Source of the DNA: Peromyscus leucopus
Taxonomy: Eukaryota > Chordata > Mammalia > Rodentia > Cricetidae
Direction of reading: 5' to 3'
NCBI RefSeq assembly: GCF_004664715.2
Contig: NC_051071.1
Location: 8,931,410 to 8,995,409 of the forward strand
DNA: 64,000 nt
Position numbers and translations under genes: made by a program. The notes below the pieces were generated by a model. That model worked only from the letters and a program-made list of their open reading frames with translations, was not told the origin of the DNA and ran no database searches. This document shows positions 44,869-56,249 of the stretch, in pieces. The first letter of the stretch is position 1; each line of letters opens with the position of its first letter.

Positions 44869-45766
44869 GCTCTGATATCCAAACTATTAGTAAAAGGAAT
44901 TTGGGGTAAAAAACCTTAAGTAGCCAGTTTAGGAAATACACAGAGATTAAAAACAAAATTATTATTTTAAAATTAAAAAGAAACATTTTTCTCCACAATG
45001 CATGACTATTGAAGTGAGGTAAAAAATTTGTGATTTAGATGAAGGCTAATAGAGGCAGGGAGAAGGAAGGTATTCAAAACCAGTTGTTACCTTTTCTTTT
45101 TAATTTCTTTGTACTTGAATAAGTAGATAGTGTTTCCGAATATAATCTGGGTTTTCCCTGTTTCGTGTATTTCCTTATACATTTACTTTAAACTATTATT
45201 TATATCTTCATACCCTTTCAGAGATATACAGTGAATATCTCAAAGTTAAGGATAGCTTTCAGGCAAACATCATAACATAGATGGGTAATATTTTGAGAAG
45301 TGAAGGTGATGTAGTAAAGTTATATTAAACATATACCATTATCATAAAAATAATGTTATAAAATTAAATAGACAAGATATAACAGGATTTAAGTACAGAA
45401 ATTAGCTTCATATAAATATTTAATTAAAGATATTTAATTTTATGGATAATTAATATAAAGATGATAAGTAATGCAAAAGTTTGTCCCAATTTAATTTAAT
45501 TATCTACTTTTTACAACACAGGAACATATATTTATAATCAATTAAAAAATTAAATTGAAAAAAAAATAACCTATAGGAAACTGTCTCTATGGAACTTATG
45601 TTAGCATTTATAGACAAAAATGTAGAAAAAGCCATTCTAGGATTTAAAGCAAAGAGGGGATAGAGAGAAAAATTAAATGGATTTGATGGCATGATGATTG
45701 AACTTTGGTTTATTCCAAAAATTTTTTGCAAACCCTCTCTGCAGATGTCCTGGACTTTTGTTTCAG
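44869..45766. other. AT-rich unique DNA
   Basis: About 900 bp, very AT-rich especially at 45290-45560, with no named repeat. The 94-codon minus frame (45504-45788) reflects A/T richness. Confidence 0.4.
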
Positions 45767-45832
45767 GGGCATAGTGCTTACCTGGCATTAATTAGGTCCT
45801 AGGCTCAATCTACAGCCCTGCAGAAACATGGA
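45767..45832 (+). mobile_element. ID-type SINE fragment
   Basis: 'gggcatagtgcttacctggc', 'attaattaggtcctaggctc' and 'aatctacagccctgcagaaa' give the ID layout (tRNA-Ala-derived, with A- and B-box-like parts). The 5' end is truncated. Confidence 0.65.
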
Positions 45833-47488
45833 GTTCCAGATAAATATTTCCAAGATGTATGAAAGATGGACTACTATTCCATATTATGCTCATTTAGTAA
45901 GATGATAGCACTAGGTTCTCCGTTAGGACCTATGTCCCAGCTAGCCATGGATTCTTTGGCCCAGTTAATGATACCAGGCATGGGTTCCCATCTCGTGGAT
46001 CAGACTTTAAATCAAATCAAAAAGTGTTTGGCCATCCCCATAACATTCATGCCATTCTTGCACCAATGGCTATCTCTCAGCTCCTTTCAGAGAAACTTGT
46101 GTTTGCAGTAGATTGTGAGTAACACAGAGGCCATGTCGGGGGAATCAAGGAGCAAGAACTGGATTCTATGTCACAGATTCAGTGATTCCTCAACACAGTT
46201 TTCCTTCTTGTCTGCAGAGGCACAGGTGGAGAGACAAAGTTCCTTGCATGCAAAGACAGTTACTCAGGAGATGTCAGGAACCAGGCAGGCAGGGCAACCA
46301 GCAGAGCTTGTGCTTGGAAGCCTTGTGGCAGGAAGGAGCTGTCCTTACCAGAGAAGAGCTCCATAAACACACTAGCTGGCCTGGGATACACCTGGCTCCT
46401 CCATACTAGAAAGCTTTCCAGAAAACTCCAAGTCATACAAATGCAAAAGTAAAAATGGATGAGGTTCCTCTACAGAGGAACCATTTTAAAAAGAGAAAAG
46501 AATCTCACCTTCTCCTGACTCTTTTACCACATTGAAATACGAGGACACTTGAAAATCCCAGGTAGAGGCGATTGGTACCATTGGTTCGTTTGCCTTATTT
46601 TTGCTTTTTTAAAGCGAACCAAAGAGCAGAAATGCAAGGATTCAGGAAATGATAAGGTGACAGAAAGAATGAATAGTGAGCTGAGAGAACTCGAGGGAAA
46701 GTGTAAGAAAAATAACACAGTACAGAAACACATGCAAGTGCTCGGCCCACAAGGCAGGGGAAGACTGGGGAGGCCCCTGCCAGAAGCACAGAGGGGGAAA
46801 AAGACAGGCAAAGGAAATGAACTAGGAAGAAAGGTAATGAGCTCCAGTAGGAGGGGCAGGGGGCCCCATATGCTTATTTGAATTCCTTATGGAGGAAAAC
46901 CTGGTACTAATGCAGTGATTAATTAAGGATACAATTTGATAAAATTTGCTTCAAAGGAAACAAATAAATCTATGCGTTGAAGGGGCACATATCCCAGAAA
47001 CCTTGGCCCATTTTAGGCAAAACCAAACATATTCTCACAAAACTACAAGCTTGAAACAGAAAAGCAAAAATCATGGACACATTTATAGTGGATTAAAAAT
47101 CGGGCTGGTAGTAAACTCTCCATAGCAATCTTCAGTTCCCGAGGATGACACAATCCAATCTACAGAATACCTACAAAAACACGAATGAAGGATGAAGACA
47201 ATAAAAGAGCTATTTGAAACACCTCGAACAAGGGATATTATTTCAATCAACACTTCTAGAGGAAATAACTAGAGAGCAAACTAACAAAATGAGAAAGAAC
47301 TTGGGAGCACCTAGCTAGGCACCAGCAGTGAACACCCATGTGCCTACTAGAGATGTGACTAGAGCTGCAGGGGAAGCGGCCACAGACACAAGGCTATGCT
47401 CACGGTAGAGGCTCTCCAACCTTACCCCACTCACAGATAGATTACGCTCTGAAAAGCTGGGTCTGTGTGAGCATGGAGATTTTCAGTC

Positions 47489-47490
<2 letters not shown>
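45833..47490. other. Unresolved non-coding DNA, possibly an old LINE remnant in part
   Basis: No gene. Purine-rich stretches at 46610-46860 give Lys/Glu/Arg-rich open frames on plus (110 codons) mirrored by Ser/Pro/Leu-rich frames on minus, so coding is unlikely. 46980-47330 is A-rich on plus with LINE-like texture ('caatctacagaatacctaca'), but I cannot align it to a family. Confidence 0.35.

Positions 47491-47551
<61 letters not shown>
47491..47551. repeat. (CT)n microsatellite
   Basis: About 30 uninterrupted CT units, followed by a short TTTC-rich patch to 47570. Confidence 0.97.
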
Positions 47552-47553
<2 letters not shown>

Positions 47554-47712
47554 TTTCTTTCTTTCCTGCCAAGAATGTCCTTGTAAAAATAATATACAAA
47601 AAAAATTGAGAAAAAATAAAATGGACATTAAAAGAAGTACAAATTGATGACTATAATCTGTGATAATTTAACTTGTAGTCACTTGGTATTACAAAAAATC
47701 AATATAGAAAAA

Positions 47713-47785
47713 CAGGGCTGGGAATGTAGCAGAAGGATAGAGAGTTTTCTTCCCATGTACAATGTCCCGGATTTGATCCTCAGCT

Positions 47786-47822
<37 letters not shown>
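47713..47822 (+). mobile_element. ID-type SINE with a (GT)n tail
   Basis: 'agggctgggaatgtagcaga', 'aggatagagagttttcttcc', 'catgtacaatgtcccggatt', 'tgatcctcagctcc' give an ID element of about 75 bp, followed by about 17 GT units (47789-47822) where the A-rich tail would be expected. Confidence 0.7.
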
Positions 47823-47824
<2 letters not shown>

Positions 47825-47835
47825 CCTACCTCAGA

Positions 47836-48075
47836 TGTCATCACTCTTTATTTTTTGTAAATAGTTTCTCTCACTGCCCTGGAACTCACTAAATAGGCTA
47901 AGCTGGCTGACTGATGAGTCACCAAATTCCAGTTGTCTCTGTGTCCCCTGCATTTGGGATTGCAATCATGTGCTATCTCTCCTAATTTCTAATGAGTTTT
48001 TTTTTAATTCAAATTCCTGCCTTTGTGTTTTCAAGGCAAGTACTGTGTACTGTACTAACTGAGCTAGATCCCCAT
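47836..48075 (-). mobile_element. B4-type SINE (B1-like plus ID-like)
   Basis: On plus: 'aatagtttctctcactgccc', 'tggaactcactaaataggct', 'aagctggctgactgatgagt', 'gcatttgggattgcaatcat' (B1-like, complement), then 'tttcaaggcaagtactgtgt' and 'actaactgagctagatcccc' (ID-like, complement). The fused order identifies a B4-type element on the minus strand. Confidence 0.72.
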
Positions 48076-48570
48076 AAATTTAATGATGTGCTTTTCATTG
48101 CTCAAAATATAAAGTTATCAGATAAATACCCACAAATTAGAGGCCAAGAAATAATACATAAAGGTATAGCTACAATAATTAAATCTGTTTCTAAACCACA
48201 TTCTAAAATATTTAGAACTATAAATGTATTAAAAAGAAAAAAAAACCTCATGGCCAATAAACCTTAATAGTAACTACAACAGAATCTAAAATAATCTGAT
48301 GGAATATATTCATCAATGAAATGGTGTAAAGTGTCTAACCTGCACCCAAGGACCACATGTAACAAGTAGTTATGTATATGGCCCAACACATTTCTAGACC
48401 ACAAAGGAATTCTGTAGTGTCAAAACACTGGAAACCCTTGACAGTTATCAAAATTGATGATTAAAATGTTACTTATTCACATTTTGATCGTGGAGTACAT
48501 GCATTCTGCATAATAGAGTCTGAACTCACCACTACTAGCATTTTGAATGAGAGAACTATTGAATGATTGA
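48076..48570. other. AT-rich unique DNA
   Basis: No named repeat. The 91-codon plus frame (47992-48267) starts inside the SINE, ends in an A-rich stretch and is not a gene. Confidence 0.4.
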
Positions 48571-48572
48571 TA

Positions 48573-48725
48573 GTAGTGCTGTCCTGTGCATTATGAGGTG
48601 TTTAGCAATAGCCTAAGATTATTCCCACTGGATGCTAGTAGCACAGTGTTGCCATTTTCAGTTAGGACAAACCAAAGTGTCCCTAGACATTGCCAAATAT
48701 CACCAGGTGGTAGAAAAAGACAAAA
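48573..48725 (-). mobile_element. MER20-like hAT-Charlie DNA transposon
   Basis: 'tgctgtcctgtgcattatga', 'ggtgtttagcaatagcctaa', 'cccactggatgctagtagca', 'caaagtgtccctagacattg', 'ccaaatatcaccaggtgg' follow the MER20 consensus in reverse orientation. MER20 is a eutherian non-autonomous hAT element, known in other contexts to have been adopted as regulatory DNA. Partial, diverged. Confidence 0.78.
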
Positions 48726-49346
48726 TGGCCACCCATTTTAAGAGGGTAGGCAAGAACATTGCATCCAAGTATAAATAACAGTGATAGATAGTAGTGACAT
48801 GGCATTGACAGCCCAATGAGGACCGAGGACAAGGGAAGTACTGAAGACAAGAAAAACGTTGCGACACTGAAGGATGATATCTGTGATGAAGATATAATTG
48901 TTATAATTTTCTGTGCACAAATGCCATAGTATCAACATGTAAAATGATATGCAAAGAAAAACAGAAACAACAATTATTCACCTCTTATAGGCTATGATTA
49001 TGTGAGGTATAAAGTATAAAACATGCAGTTCTAGTCCATAAAAACAGAAATATTGTTTTCTCATAACCACAAACCCTTAACCTGTTGATGCTTTAAGCAA
49101 GTAAACAAAACTCATTTGCACAGATATGTAAACAGCAAAACACACATCCTCCTTATCACAAAGCAAGAAAAGTAAAATTATGGGCAAAATCAGAAAACAA
49201 AATCTGCTATTTCCTAGAGAAAAATGTCTTAACTTGGGAACTAAAGAGGAACTGTAAAACACATTTCAGAATACGTTTAAGGAAAACCAGACTTCTTATT
49301 AGCTGGTGGCAATGTTCAAATCCAACCCATAGACTTATCCTCTTAC
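48726..49346. other. AT-rich unique DNA
   Basis: About 620 bp, no named repeat or gene. Confidence 0.4.
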
Positions 49347-49534
49347 ATGAAAAGAAGGAGAAGGAGGAGGGGGGGATAAGAAGAAGGAGAGGAGAAAAGG
49401 AGGAGGAGGAGGAGGAGGAGGAGGAGGAGGAGGAGGAGGAGGAGGAGGAGGAGGAGGAGGAGAAGAAGAAGAAGAAGAAGAAGAAGAAGAAGAAGAAGAA
49501 GAAGAAGAAGAAGAAGAAGAAGAAGAAGAAGAAG
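49347..49534. repeat. Homopurine tract (GGA)n(GAA)n
   Basis: Mixed G/A sequence from 49347, then about 21 GGA units (49398-49461), then about 24 GAA units to 49534; apart from one T (49378) the plus strand is purine-only for about 188 bp. The minus strand therefore has poly-Ser, poly-Leu, poly-Phe and poly-Pro frames (up to 122 codons), all artefacts. Long mirror-like GAA/GGA tracts can form intramolecular triplex DNA. Confidence 0.97.
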
Positions 49535-49559
49535 CAACCTGATGCCAAGGAGAGGCAGC

Positions 49560-51286
49560 AAAATAAAAGAAACAAGAAACAGAAAAATTAATAAATTGAA
49601 AAACCAGATAAGAAACCAGAAGTTCAGCATTGAAGCCTTTAGCTAAATTTTTCAAGATAAAACTAAATACAGTGTAAAAATAAGAATAGTAGAATAAAAA
49701 TCTGACAAAAGTAAAGTGTCAGGAGTCTTCCTGACTGCTGGGAGATTTGCAAAATTGTTTCAAGAAATAGAGGTAAAATATTGTACTTGATTCTAAAAGA
49801 ATCCTGAAATGCCTTTAAGGAATGGTCTGTAGAACAAATAAAGAACACGACAGGATATCTGTATGCCCTTCTTTCCTCCAGAATAAAACAAGTTCTGATG
49901 GCCTCACAGGGGAATTGCCAGCAAACTTCCTTAACAAGTAAACAAGTCCAGTTTTGCTTAAACTAAGTTGTAGAACATAGGTAAAAGGAAAATTCCAAGC
50001 TGTCTTTTAAAATTGACTACCACGCTGACTGTCAAACGTCTGCAGTAACAAAGACCATGGTGGCATGAGAAGGAAATGCGGTGTTTGCAGATCTTAGCTT
50101 TAGATACCCAAACTCCCAGCTCATAGTTTATAGATTGTTTGATTTTGTTTTACTTTTGAGACAGTCTCATCATGTAGCCTAGGGTTACCTCAAATCCATG
50201 GCAGTCCTCCTGCCTCAGCCTGGCAAGTGCAGAGATTTCAGGCAGGTACCAGCTTCCCCCATCTTTCCAGTGTCTGCTGTCAGTAAGTATAGGTACATGT
50301 TGGGAGTGAGTCACTATTTGCTTATCTTATTATCTTTTTTCAAGCTCCCTATTAGCCATAACAGCTGTCCAATTGGGTAATTGCTGTTCTAGACCAAAAA
50401 CTCACTGGTTCATTCTAAAACTTAAATAAATATTAGGATCTGGCTCCAGTATTATATTCAAAGAAAAATCACATCACCAAAATGGTTCAACATAATGATA
50501 TGTAATATCAAGAGAAGAAATGTCATGTAATTATTTTCATAGATGCTTAATAGGCATGTTTCTCAATTTAATATTCATTTTGAATTTTATAATATTTAAT
50601 AAAAATATTCAGTCATCACATACCACAAAGTCTATCAACTTTAGGAGTATCACTTTTTTGTTAGAAACAAGCCAAGGAGGCCCACTATCAGAGTTTGCTA
50701 TGGAAAGGTGAGCTCTCCAGTGCCATTAGAGGGAGGAAAAATGAGGATGTAAAAATGGGAAATTTGTTTTAACTTTAAAATAATAAAACAATTTATTTTA
50801 ACCATAAAATACGTGGAGATTATTACAATAGTAAAACAAATTTCAGGGAATGAAATTAATCTGCAGATATAAAAAGATTTTACATCAATAAACCACAAGT
50901 TAAAAGGGATGCTGAGAGATAAATACCTAATTTAACATAATAAAAGGTAAGGTTTATAGTTTAGTGTACAAGAAATATAAAACTTAGGTGAAAAAATATT
51001 TTAAATATTTTTGAAGACCACAAAAATGATGAAAAAATGGAAAGGCTTAGCATGTTCTTGGATAGAAAGACTCAACATCATTAACATGCTAATCCTCCAT
51101 GAGTTTATTTATAAACTCAACATGATCCTGATAAAAATACCACATCTTTATCCATTACCACTCTAGACAAGTTGGTTGTATAATTCCCATGAAGATGAAT
51201 AAGAATAGTCAGGAAATTTCTCAAAAAGAAAACCAATAAATATGAGTGAGGTGGATATGACTGTAGAAAAATGCATATGGGGTGTC

Positions 51287-51292
<6 letters not shown>
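49560..51292 (+). mobile_element. Old L1 (L1M-type) ORF2 remnant
   Basis: Several passages match mammalian L1 ORF2 in the right order on plus: 'ctgatggcctcacaggggaa' then 'ttgccagcaaacttcc' (49897-49932), 'aacaagccaaggaggcccac' (50667-50686, reverse-transcriptase region), 'ggaaaggcttagcatgttct' then 'tggatagaaagactcaacat' (51040-51079), and 'gtcaggaaatttctcaaaaa' (51210-51229). All frames are broken by stops, so it is a dead fragment spanning part of the RT domain and beyond. A B1 lies inside it (50135-50262). Confidence 0.7.
50135..50262 (-). mobile_element. B1-type SINE inside the old L1
   Basis: 'tttacttttgagacagtctc', 'atcatgtagcctagggttac', 'ctcaaatccatggcagtcct', 'cctgcctcagcctggcaagt' and 'gcagagatttcaggcaggta' are the complement of a B1. 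It interrupts the L1 ORF2 remnant and is therefore younger than it. Confidence 0.75.
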
Positions 51293-51343
<51 letters not shown>

Positions 51344-51352
51344 TATATATGT

Positions 51353-51431
<79 letters not shown>
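51293..51431. repeat. Compound microsatellite (TA)n(GATA)n(GT)n
   Basis: About 23 TA units (51293-51340), a short bridge, about 10 GATA units (51353-51392) and about 20 GT units to 51431. It caps the right end of the old L1 ORF2 match. Confidence 0.96.
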
Positions 51432-51433
<2 letters not shown>

Positions 51434-52295
51434 CCTTTATATGTGACTCTTGTACTCTGGCTGTTTAAATAACTAGAAATGATGTCAACATGTGAGGACT
51501 TCTGTACACCCATCTAGTCCTTGGTAGAGTAGGAAGAGGATTTTTCATTGATTTTGATTTTCCAGATTTTGAGGTTTGAATTATACAATTAAACTAATAT
51601 ATTCCAAGATATGTGAATAAGCAAAATGAAAGTCTGTTTATAGGAAAGTGTGCAAAGTCCATAACTTAAAACTTGGATATCATTAACAAAATACAAATTA
51701 AGGCAGGAACAGTTTTGAAACTTTACAGATTTGGGATACATATTTAGCCACTATTAAAAGTACTTTATAAGCATTATTTAACTTAAGCCTCAAATATAAA
51801 ACTATTATATTATTACATTTTTAAGGAGATTTTAGTTCTTTGTCCTTTTCATCTCCAAATATCTGAAAATTACCATTGTTCTTTTTATTTTCAGGAGTGA
51901 AGTGATAAATGATTTAGAAGAAAGCTAGTGTTTATTACCATTTTATACAATTGTACTATGGCATTTTTATAAATACATCAAAATATTTCCATCCAGCCAC
52001 TTCATTTCATATCTTTTTTAAAAGGTTTAATGTCTTTCTACTGGTTCATTATGTAAGTTGTCAATTTACTACTGAAGCATTATAGCAAAATTATTTGCAT
52101 GTAACCCATTTTATTATTTGTAACCCAGCAGGGAGCCATCAATTTTCTGACAAATTCTTTTTCTCTGATAGGTATAGAGGATGGCAGTCATCAGGAGGAT
52201 GACAATCACTAAACCCACAGATCTGGATGGCACCCTGGATAGATTTGGTGACATCTACTCACATACTTACAGCACATATATCTTACGTTTTATTT
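51432..52295. other. AT-rich DNA, possibly with a MIR trace
   Basis: No gene. 51750-51850 has a faint MIR-like order ('actttataagcattatttaa', 'cttaagcctcaaatataaaa', 'ctattatattattaca'), too weak to call. 52080-52150 resembles 53700-53765 (see findings). Confidence 0.35.
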
Positions 52296-52372
52296 TTGGT
52301 TTTGAAGATCAAACCCAAGAGACTGCACATGATAGCCAGGCTTCCTAGAAGTGAGCTACATTCCTATTTGAA
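52296..52372 (-). mobile_element. ID-type SINE fragment
   Basis: 'ttggttttgaagatcaaacc', 'caagagactgcacatgatag', 'ccaggcttcctagaagtgag' and 'ctacattcct' are the complement of an ID-type element. About 75 bp. Confidence 0.65.
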
Positions 52373-53294
52373 TATGTACATTGAAAGAAACTAATTAAAC
52401 TTAGTAAGAGAAATATTTAAGGTGATAATATTGAGAACTGATTAACTAAAACTGTTGGAAAATTAAAAGATATATCAAAAATCTATGAAATATTATTTAA
52501 CAGATATTTAGTTGAGTAATATAGAAAATTAGCTATTCCAACTACACTTCCATAGCTTCATGGACAAAGTTAATCATATTGCCTAATTCATAAAGTTGCA
52601 TTATAGACCACTACCTGTAAAATTTTGAGATACTGCCTAGCATTTAATAAATGCTCAACACATGAAAGTTACTATCTCTATAATACTAAAATCCTACTAA
52701 AATTTTGAGAATTCTTGTGACTCTAGAAACACTTAATATGGCAGTGGAGTGATTTAGAGCATTAACAATGTCAATAATTGATCAATGTGATGCAGACAAA
52801 GGGGAGCAGAAAGAAGACTAAAGGGAACAGAAATTAATAAATAAATGGAAAGGTAATGGGTATCCACAGGGGGTTATAAATGAGCAGTGAGAATAGTGGT
52901 AACACAACGGTGAGAAGGGGATAGAAATACCAAAGATTGAAGTTGTCCTGTGGGTTCAGAAGAAGCAGAACCTACCCCACAACAAATAGAAAGGTGCACA
53001 GGACATCCTAGTATGTAAGTCTGTGAAGGCCTGGGAACAACTCTTTATACATCCCTTGAAAGTACAAGATGTCATCTCATGATGCCAAGCAGCCATAGTT
53101 CTAAGTGATCATTTTATGTAAAAGCTATCATGGCTAGCTCTATCTCATAATGATTTCCCTCCATTAAAAGGCAAAAGACAAAAGGATTATAACAATTTGT
53201 GCAAAATATAAAAGATAAAATGAATATCTTCACATGACTTAAAAGGATTAACTCGGGAACATTTTGATTGGACTCACTTGAATGCACTTGCTGC
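52373..53294. other. AT-rich unique DNA
   Basis: About 900 bp, no gene. A short 'gcctagcatttaataaatgc' patch near 52638 recalls the end of MIR/L2 elements but is too small to call. Confidence 0.4.
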
Positions 53295-53305
53295 AATTCC
53301 AATTT

Positions 53306-53377
<72 letters not shown>

Positions 53378-53433
53378 ATTCCTGGATCTCTCTGCTGATT
53401 ATTAAGCTGCCCACCGCTCAAATTCCAATTTTA
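53295..53433 (-). mobile_element. Tiny retroposed insert with 69-nt poly(A) and target duplication
   Basis: The 13-bp word 'aattccaatttta' occurs at 53295-53307 and again at 53421-53433. Between them lie 69 uninterrupted T (53308-53376) and about 43 bp of other sequence (53377-53419). On the minus strand this is a 5'-truncated transcript of about 43 nt plus a long poly(A), flanked by a TSD. The minus-strand site reads TT|AAAA, the preferred L1 endonuclease cut. The 43 nt contain an AATAAT word about 20 nt before the tail. I cannot identify the source RNA. Confidence 0.75.
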
Positions 53434-53555
53434 AGACACAGAGGACAGAGGTGAATGATAAAAATGCAAGATGACATCTGGAGCTTCTTGAGGAGAGTGA
53501 GTACCAAAACCACAGGTGGAATTAGTATCTGACTCTGTTACTATATCATACTATA

Positions 53556-53556
<1 letters not shown>

Positions 53557-53643
<87 letters not shown>
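53557..53643. repeat. Compound microsatellite (GT)n(GA)n
   Basis: About 22 GT units to 53600, then about 21 GA units to 53643. The Cys-Val/Arg-Glu frame through it is an artefact. Confidence 0.97.
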
Positions 53644-53648
<5 letters not shown>

Positions 53649-54415
53649 ACTATAATAGCACATATGGAGTATATATTCCTAAATCATATAGACAGAAACA
53701 GTGTTACAAAATTATTTGCATATAACCATTTTTCTTATGGCAAAACCAGCAGAATCACCAATTAATTGACACCTATGTTTGGACTCATTCACTGTGTGTC
53801 CACTATTGATGGAGAGAATGGGAGACTTTAGGATGATGACTGAACACAAACATACACACCAAATCAAAAGCCCAACTTAATTCTGTCAGCTCTATAAATT
53901 CTGTAAATTTTATAAAATACTTCACTGCATGTGCTGTTCTCTGGATCTCACCATCAGATCTTTAGTGAGGCATCGAAAGAAATAATAAGCCTTGGCAAAA
54001 TGGAAGTTCTGCTTATTCCAATTACTGTAGCTGACTATTCTTTAATACCCTAACAGAGGCTACATCTATACCTGTGCTTCTTAGTACGAGCTTTTTGGAG
54101 GATGCAAGTGTAGGAAATTTAGGCTGGCTTTGTGGCCCATTGTTTTCAGCTTCTTAGCCAAAAGTTGGAGCATCACCCAATAAGCTAATGACCTAAGAAT
54201 GAGAAGAATTAGGTTTCTTTGAGCACTAGAAAGTGTTTTTCTTTGTTATACCATTAAGTTCCTTTGAGACATTCAGCAAATGTGTTTTGATTTTAATATG
54301 TACTAAAAAAAAAAAGTAGTCACCAAAGTAACATGCATGCTTTAGGCACTATGCATGGTGGTCAGTTTTGTGATAGGAAAATTGTATGATAACTTTCACT
54401 CATATTCCTTCTTAT
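53644..54415. other. AT-rich unique DNA
   Basis: About 770 bp, no gene. An A run lies at 54306-54316. Confidence 0.4.
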
Positions 54416-54466
54416 ATTTTTGGTTGTGAGCCTAGCCTTTAACGGCTGAGCCATCTCTCCAGCCCA
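54416..54466 (-). mobile_element. Short B2-type tRNA-like SINE head
   Basis: The complement reads 'gggctggagagatggctcag' followed by 'ccgttaaaggctaggctcac' and 'aaccaaaaa', a tRNA-like head with pol III box-like words. Only about 50 bp are present, with an A-rich end at 54416. Confidence 0.75.
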
Positions 54467-55195
54467 ATATTTTCCTTCTTAATCGATCATTTATAGTTTT
54501 GCTTTTTATAATGTACACATTATATTTATATCATTGTATATGTACAATTATATATTGAACAATATATGAATGCATATAAATGTGAGAAAATACTTAGATT
54601 TGTGACTATGTTAATCAGAAAATGTGTTACTATATTAGAGGTAGATGGTTTTACCATTTTCAGCAGGCAATTGTCAAATTTCTTTTGAATGTAAAATTAG
54701 CAGACATTAGCAAAAAGGATGGTATCACTGGGACAACAAGTGTGCCAAAAGTCAGGATGGTTGAACAAGGACTACTGAAGTCTCAATATTCCCCTGAGAA
54801 TATTGGGTGCTAGATGAAAGCATTTGGCAGTATTCAGACAAAAATGCTTATGCACTAACCTTTGCCTACAAGCACAGATTTCACACCCAACATCATAGAA
54901 TGACAGAAGGTCATGAACCCTCATTAGAGAGAAAGTAGTGGCCATTGATGGCATTGGGTAGAGCAGTCAGGAACCCTTTGCAGCCAGGTCCTAGGGGACC
55001 TAGGGTTCAGAGCTCAGCATCTACTTCCATGTGCTCTCCATCTACTAGTTTCAGACCTTGCATTTCATCAGGTCAGGCTCTAAGCTCAGGAGACTGCTGG
55101 AGTGCAGAGGGGCCTGCAATTCCTAGAGCATAAGAGAAAGGTCTGGATGAGAGTCAGTCACTCAGTTTCTGTATGTCTTTCCCTTGCCCCTTCTC
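54467..55195. other. Unique non-coding DNA
   Basis: No gene. 54940-55130 is GC-richer and adjoins the L1 tail; a 62-codon plus frame there has no signature. Confidence 0.4.
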
Positions 55196-55199
55196 CATC

Positions 55200-56249
55200 C
55201 CCTCCAAGTCCAGGCAATGGAGGGAAGCAAACTGCAGCTACCAGTCAGGAAAAAGCCCCCGAGTCTGCAGTCACGTGTTCTTTTGTTACTGTTGTATTAC
55301 TTTTTTTTTCATTTCTTTTACATACCAACCTCAGTTTCCCCTCACTCCTTTCCTCCTAGTCCCTCCAGGCTCCCTCTGCCCCTTCTCCATGCACTTCTCT
55401 GTCTCCATTCAGATAGGGGCAGTCCTCCCATGGGAGTCAACAAAGCAAGGCACGTCAAGTTGAGGCAGGACCAAGCTCTTCCCCCTTGCATCAAGGTTGG
55501 GCAAGGTAACGGAGCATGGGGATTGGGTTCCCAAAAGCCAGCTCAAGTGCCAGGGATGGGTTCTGATCCCATTGCTAGGAGTCCTACAAATACACCAACC
55601 TACACAACTGTCACACACATGCGGAGGGCCTAGGTAGGTCCACTGTAGGCTCCCTAGCTGTCCTTCCAGAGTCAGTAAGCTCCCACAAGTTCAGGTCAGC
55701 TGTCTCTGTGAGTTCCACCAATGTGATTTTGCTAGTACAATCCTTCCTCTCTCTTCAACAGGACTCTTGAAACGTGGCCCAGTGCTTGACTGTGGATCTC
55801 TGCATCTGCTTCCATCAGTTACTGGGTAAAGGCTCTCTGATAACAATTAGGGTAGTCACCAATCTGATTACAGGAGAAGGCAGTTCAGGAACCCTCTCCA
55901 CTATTGCTAAGAGTCTTACCTGGGCTCATCCTTGTGGATTCCTGAGAACAGGTCTCTCTCTAACCCCAAAATTCTCCCTCATCAAGATATCTCCTTCATT
56001 ATTCTCCCCGTCAGTCCCTCTCTCAACCCACCCAACCTGAACCCTCATGTTCCAATATGTCCACCCCTAACCCCACACCCCACACCCACCCTTAGTTTAC
56101 CCAGGAGATTTCTTCTGTTTCCCCTTCCCAGGAAAATCTATGCATCTCTCTTTGGGCCCCCCTTGTTACCTAGCTTCTCTGGGACTCTGAATTGTAGCCT
56201 GGTTATCCTTTACTTTACAGCTAAAATCCACATATGGGTGAGTACATAC
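55200..56249 (-). mobile_element. L1 3' UTR, 5'-truncated
   Basis: The plus strand is the complement of the murine-type L1 3' UTR: 'acataccaacctcagtttcc', 'ggttcccaaaagccagctca', 'gcttgactgtggatctctgc', 'atctgcttccatcagttact', 'acaattagggtagtcaccaa', 'tctgattacaggagaaggca', 'gttacctagcttctctggga' and 'ttatcctttactttacagct'. Orientation is minus, with the weak A/T-rich 3' end near 55300 and the extension to 55200 less certain. No ORF2 is attached; the match stops abruptly at the neighbouring LTR (56250). Frames inside are not genes. Confidence 0.85.

Noticed and set aside
46549..46881. 110-codon Lys/Glu/Arg-rich frame resembling an L1 ORF1 coiled coil
   Set aside because: Purine-rich composition explains it, the opposite strand is equally open, and no L1 ORF1 motif can be aligned.
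49207..49655. Minus-strand frames of 95-122 codons with poly-Ser, poly-Leu, poly-Phe and poly-Pro
   Set aside because: They are translations of the GGA/GAA homopurine tract in three phases; not proteins.
54416..54466. tRNA-like sequence with A- and B-box words
   Set aside because: Matches the head of a B2-type SINE; no complete cloverleaf, so not a tRNA gene.
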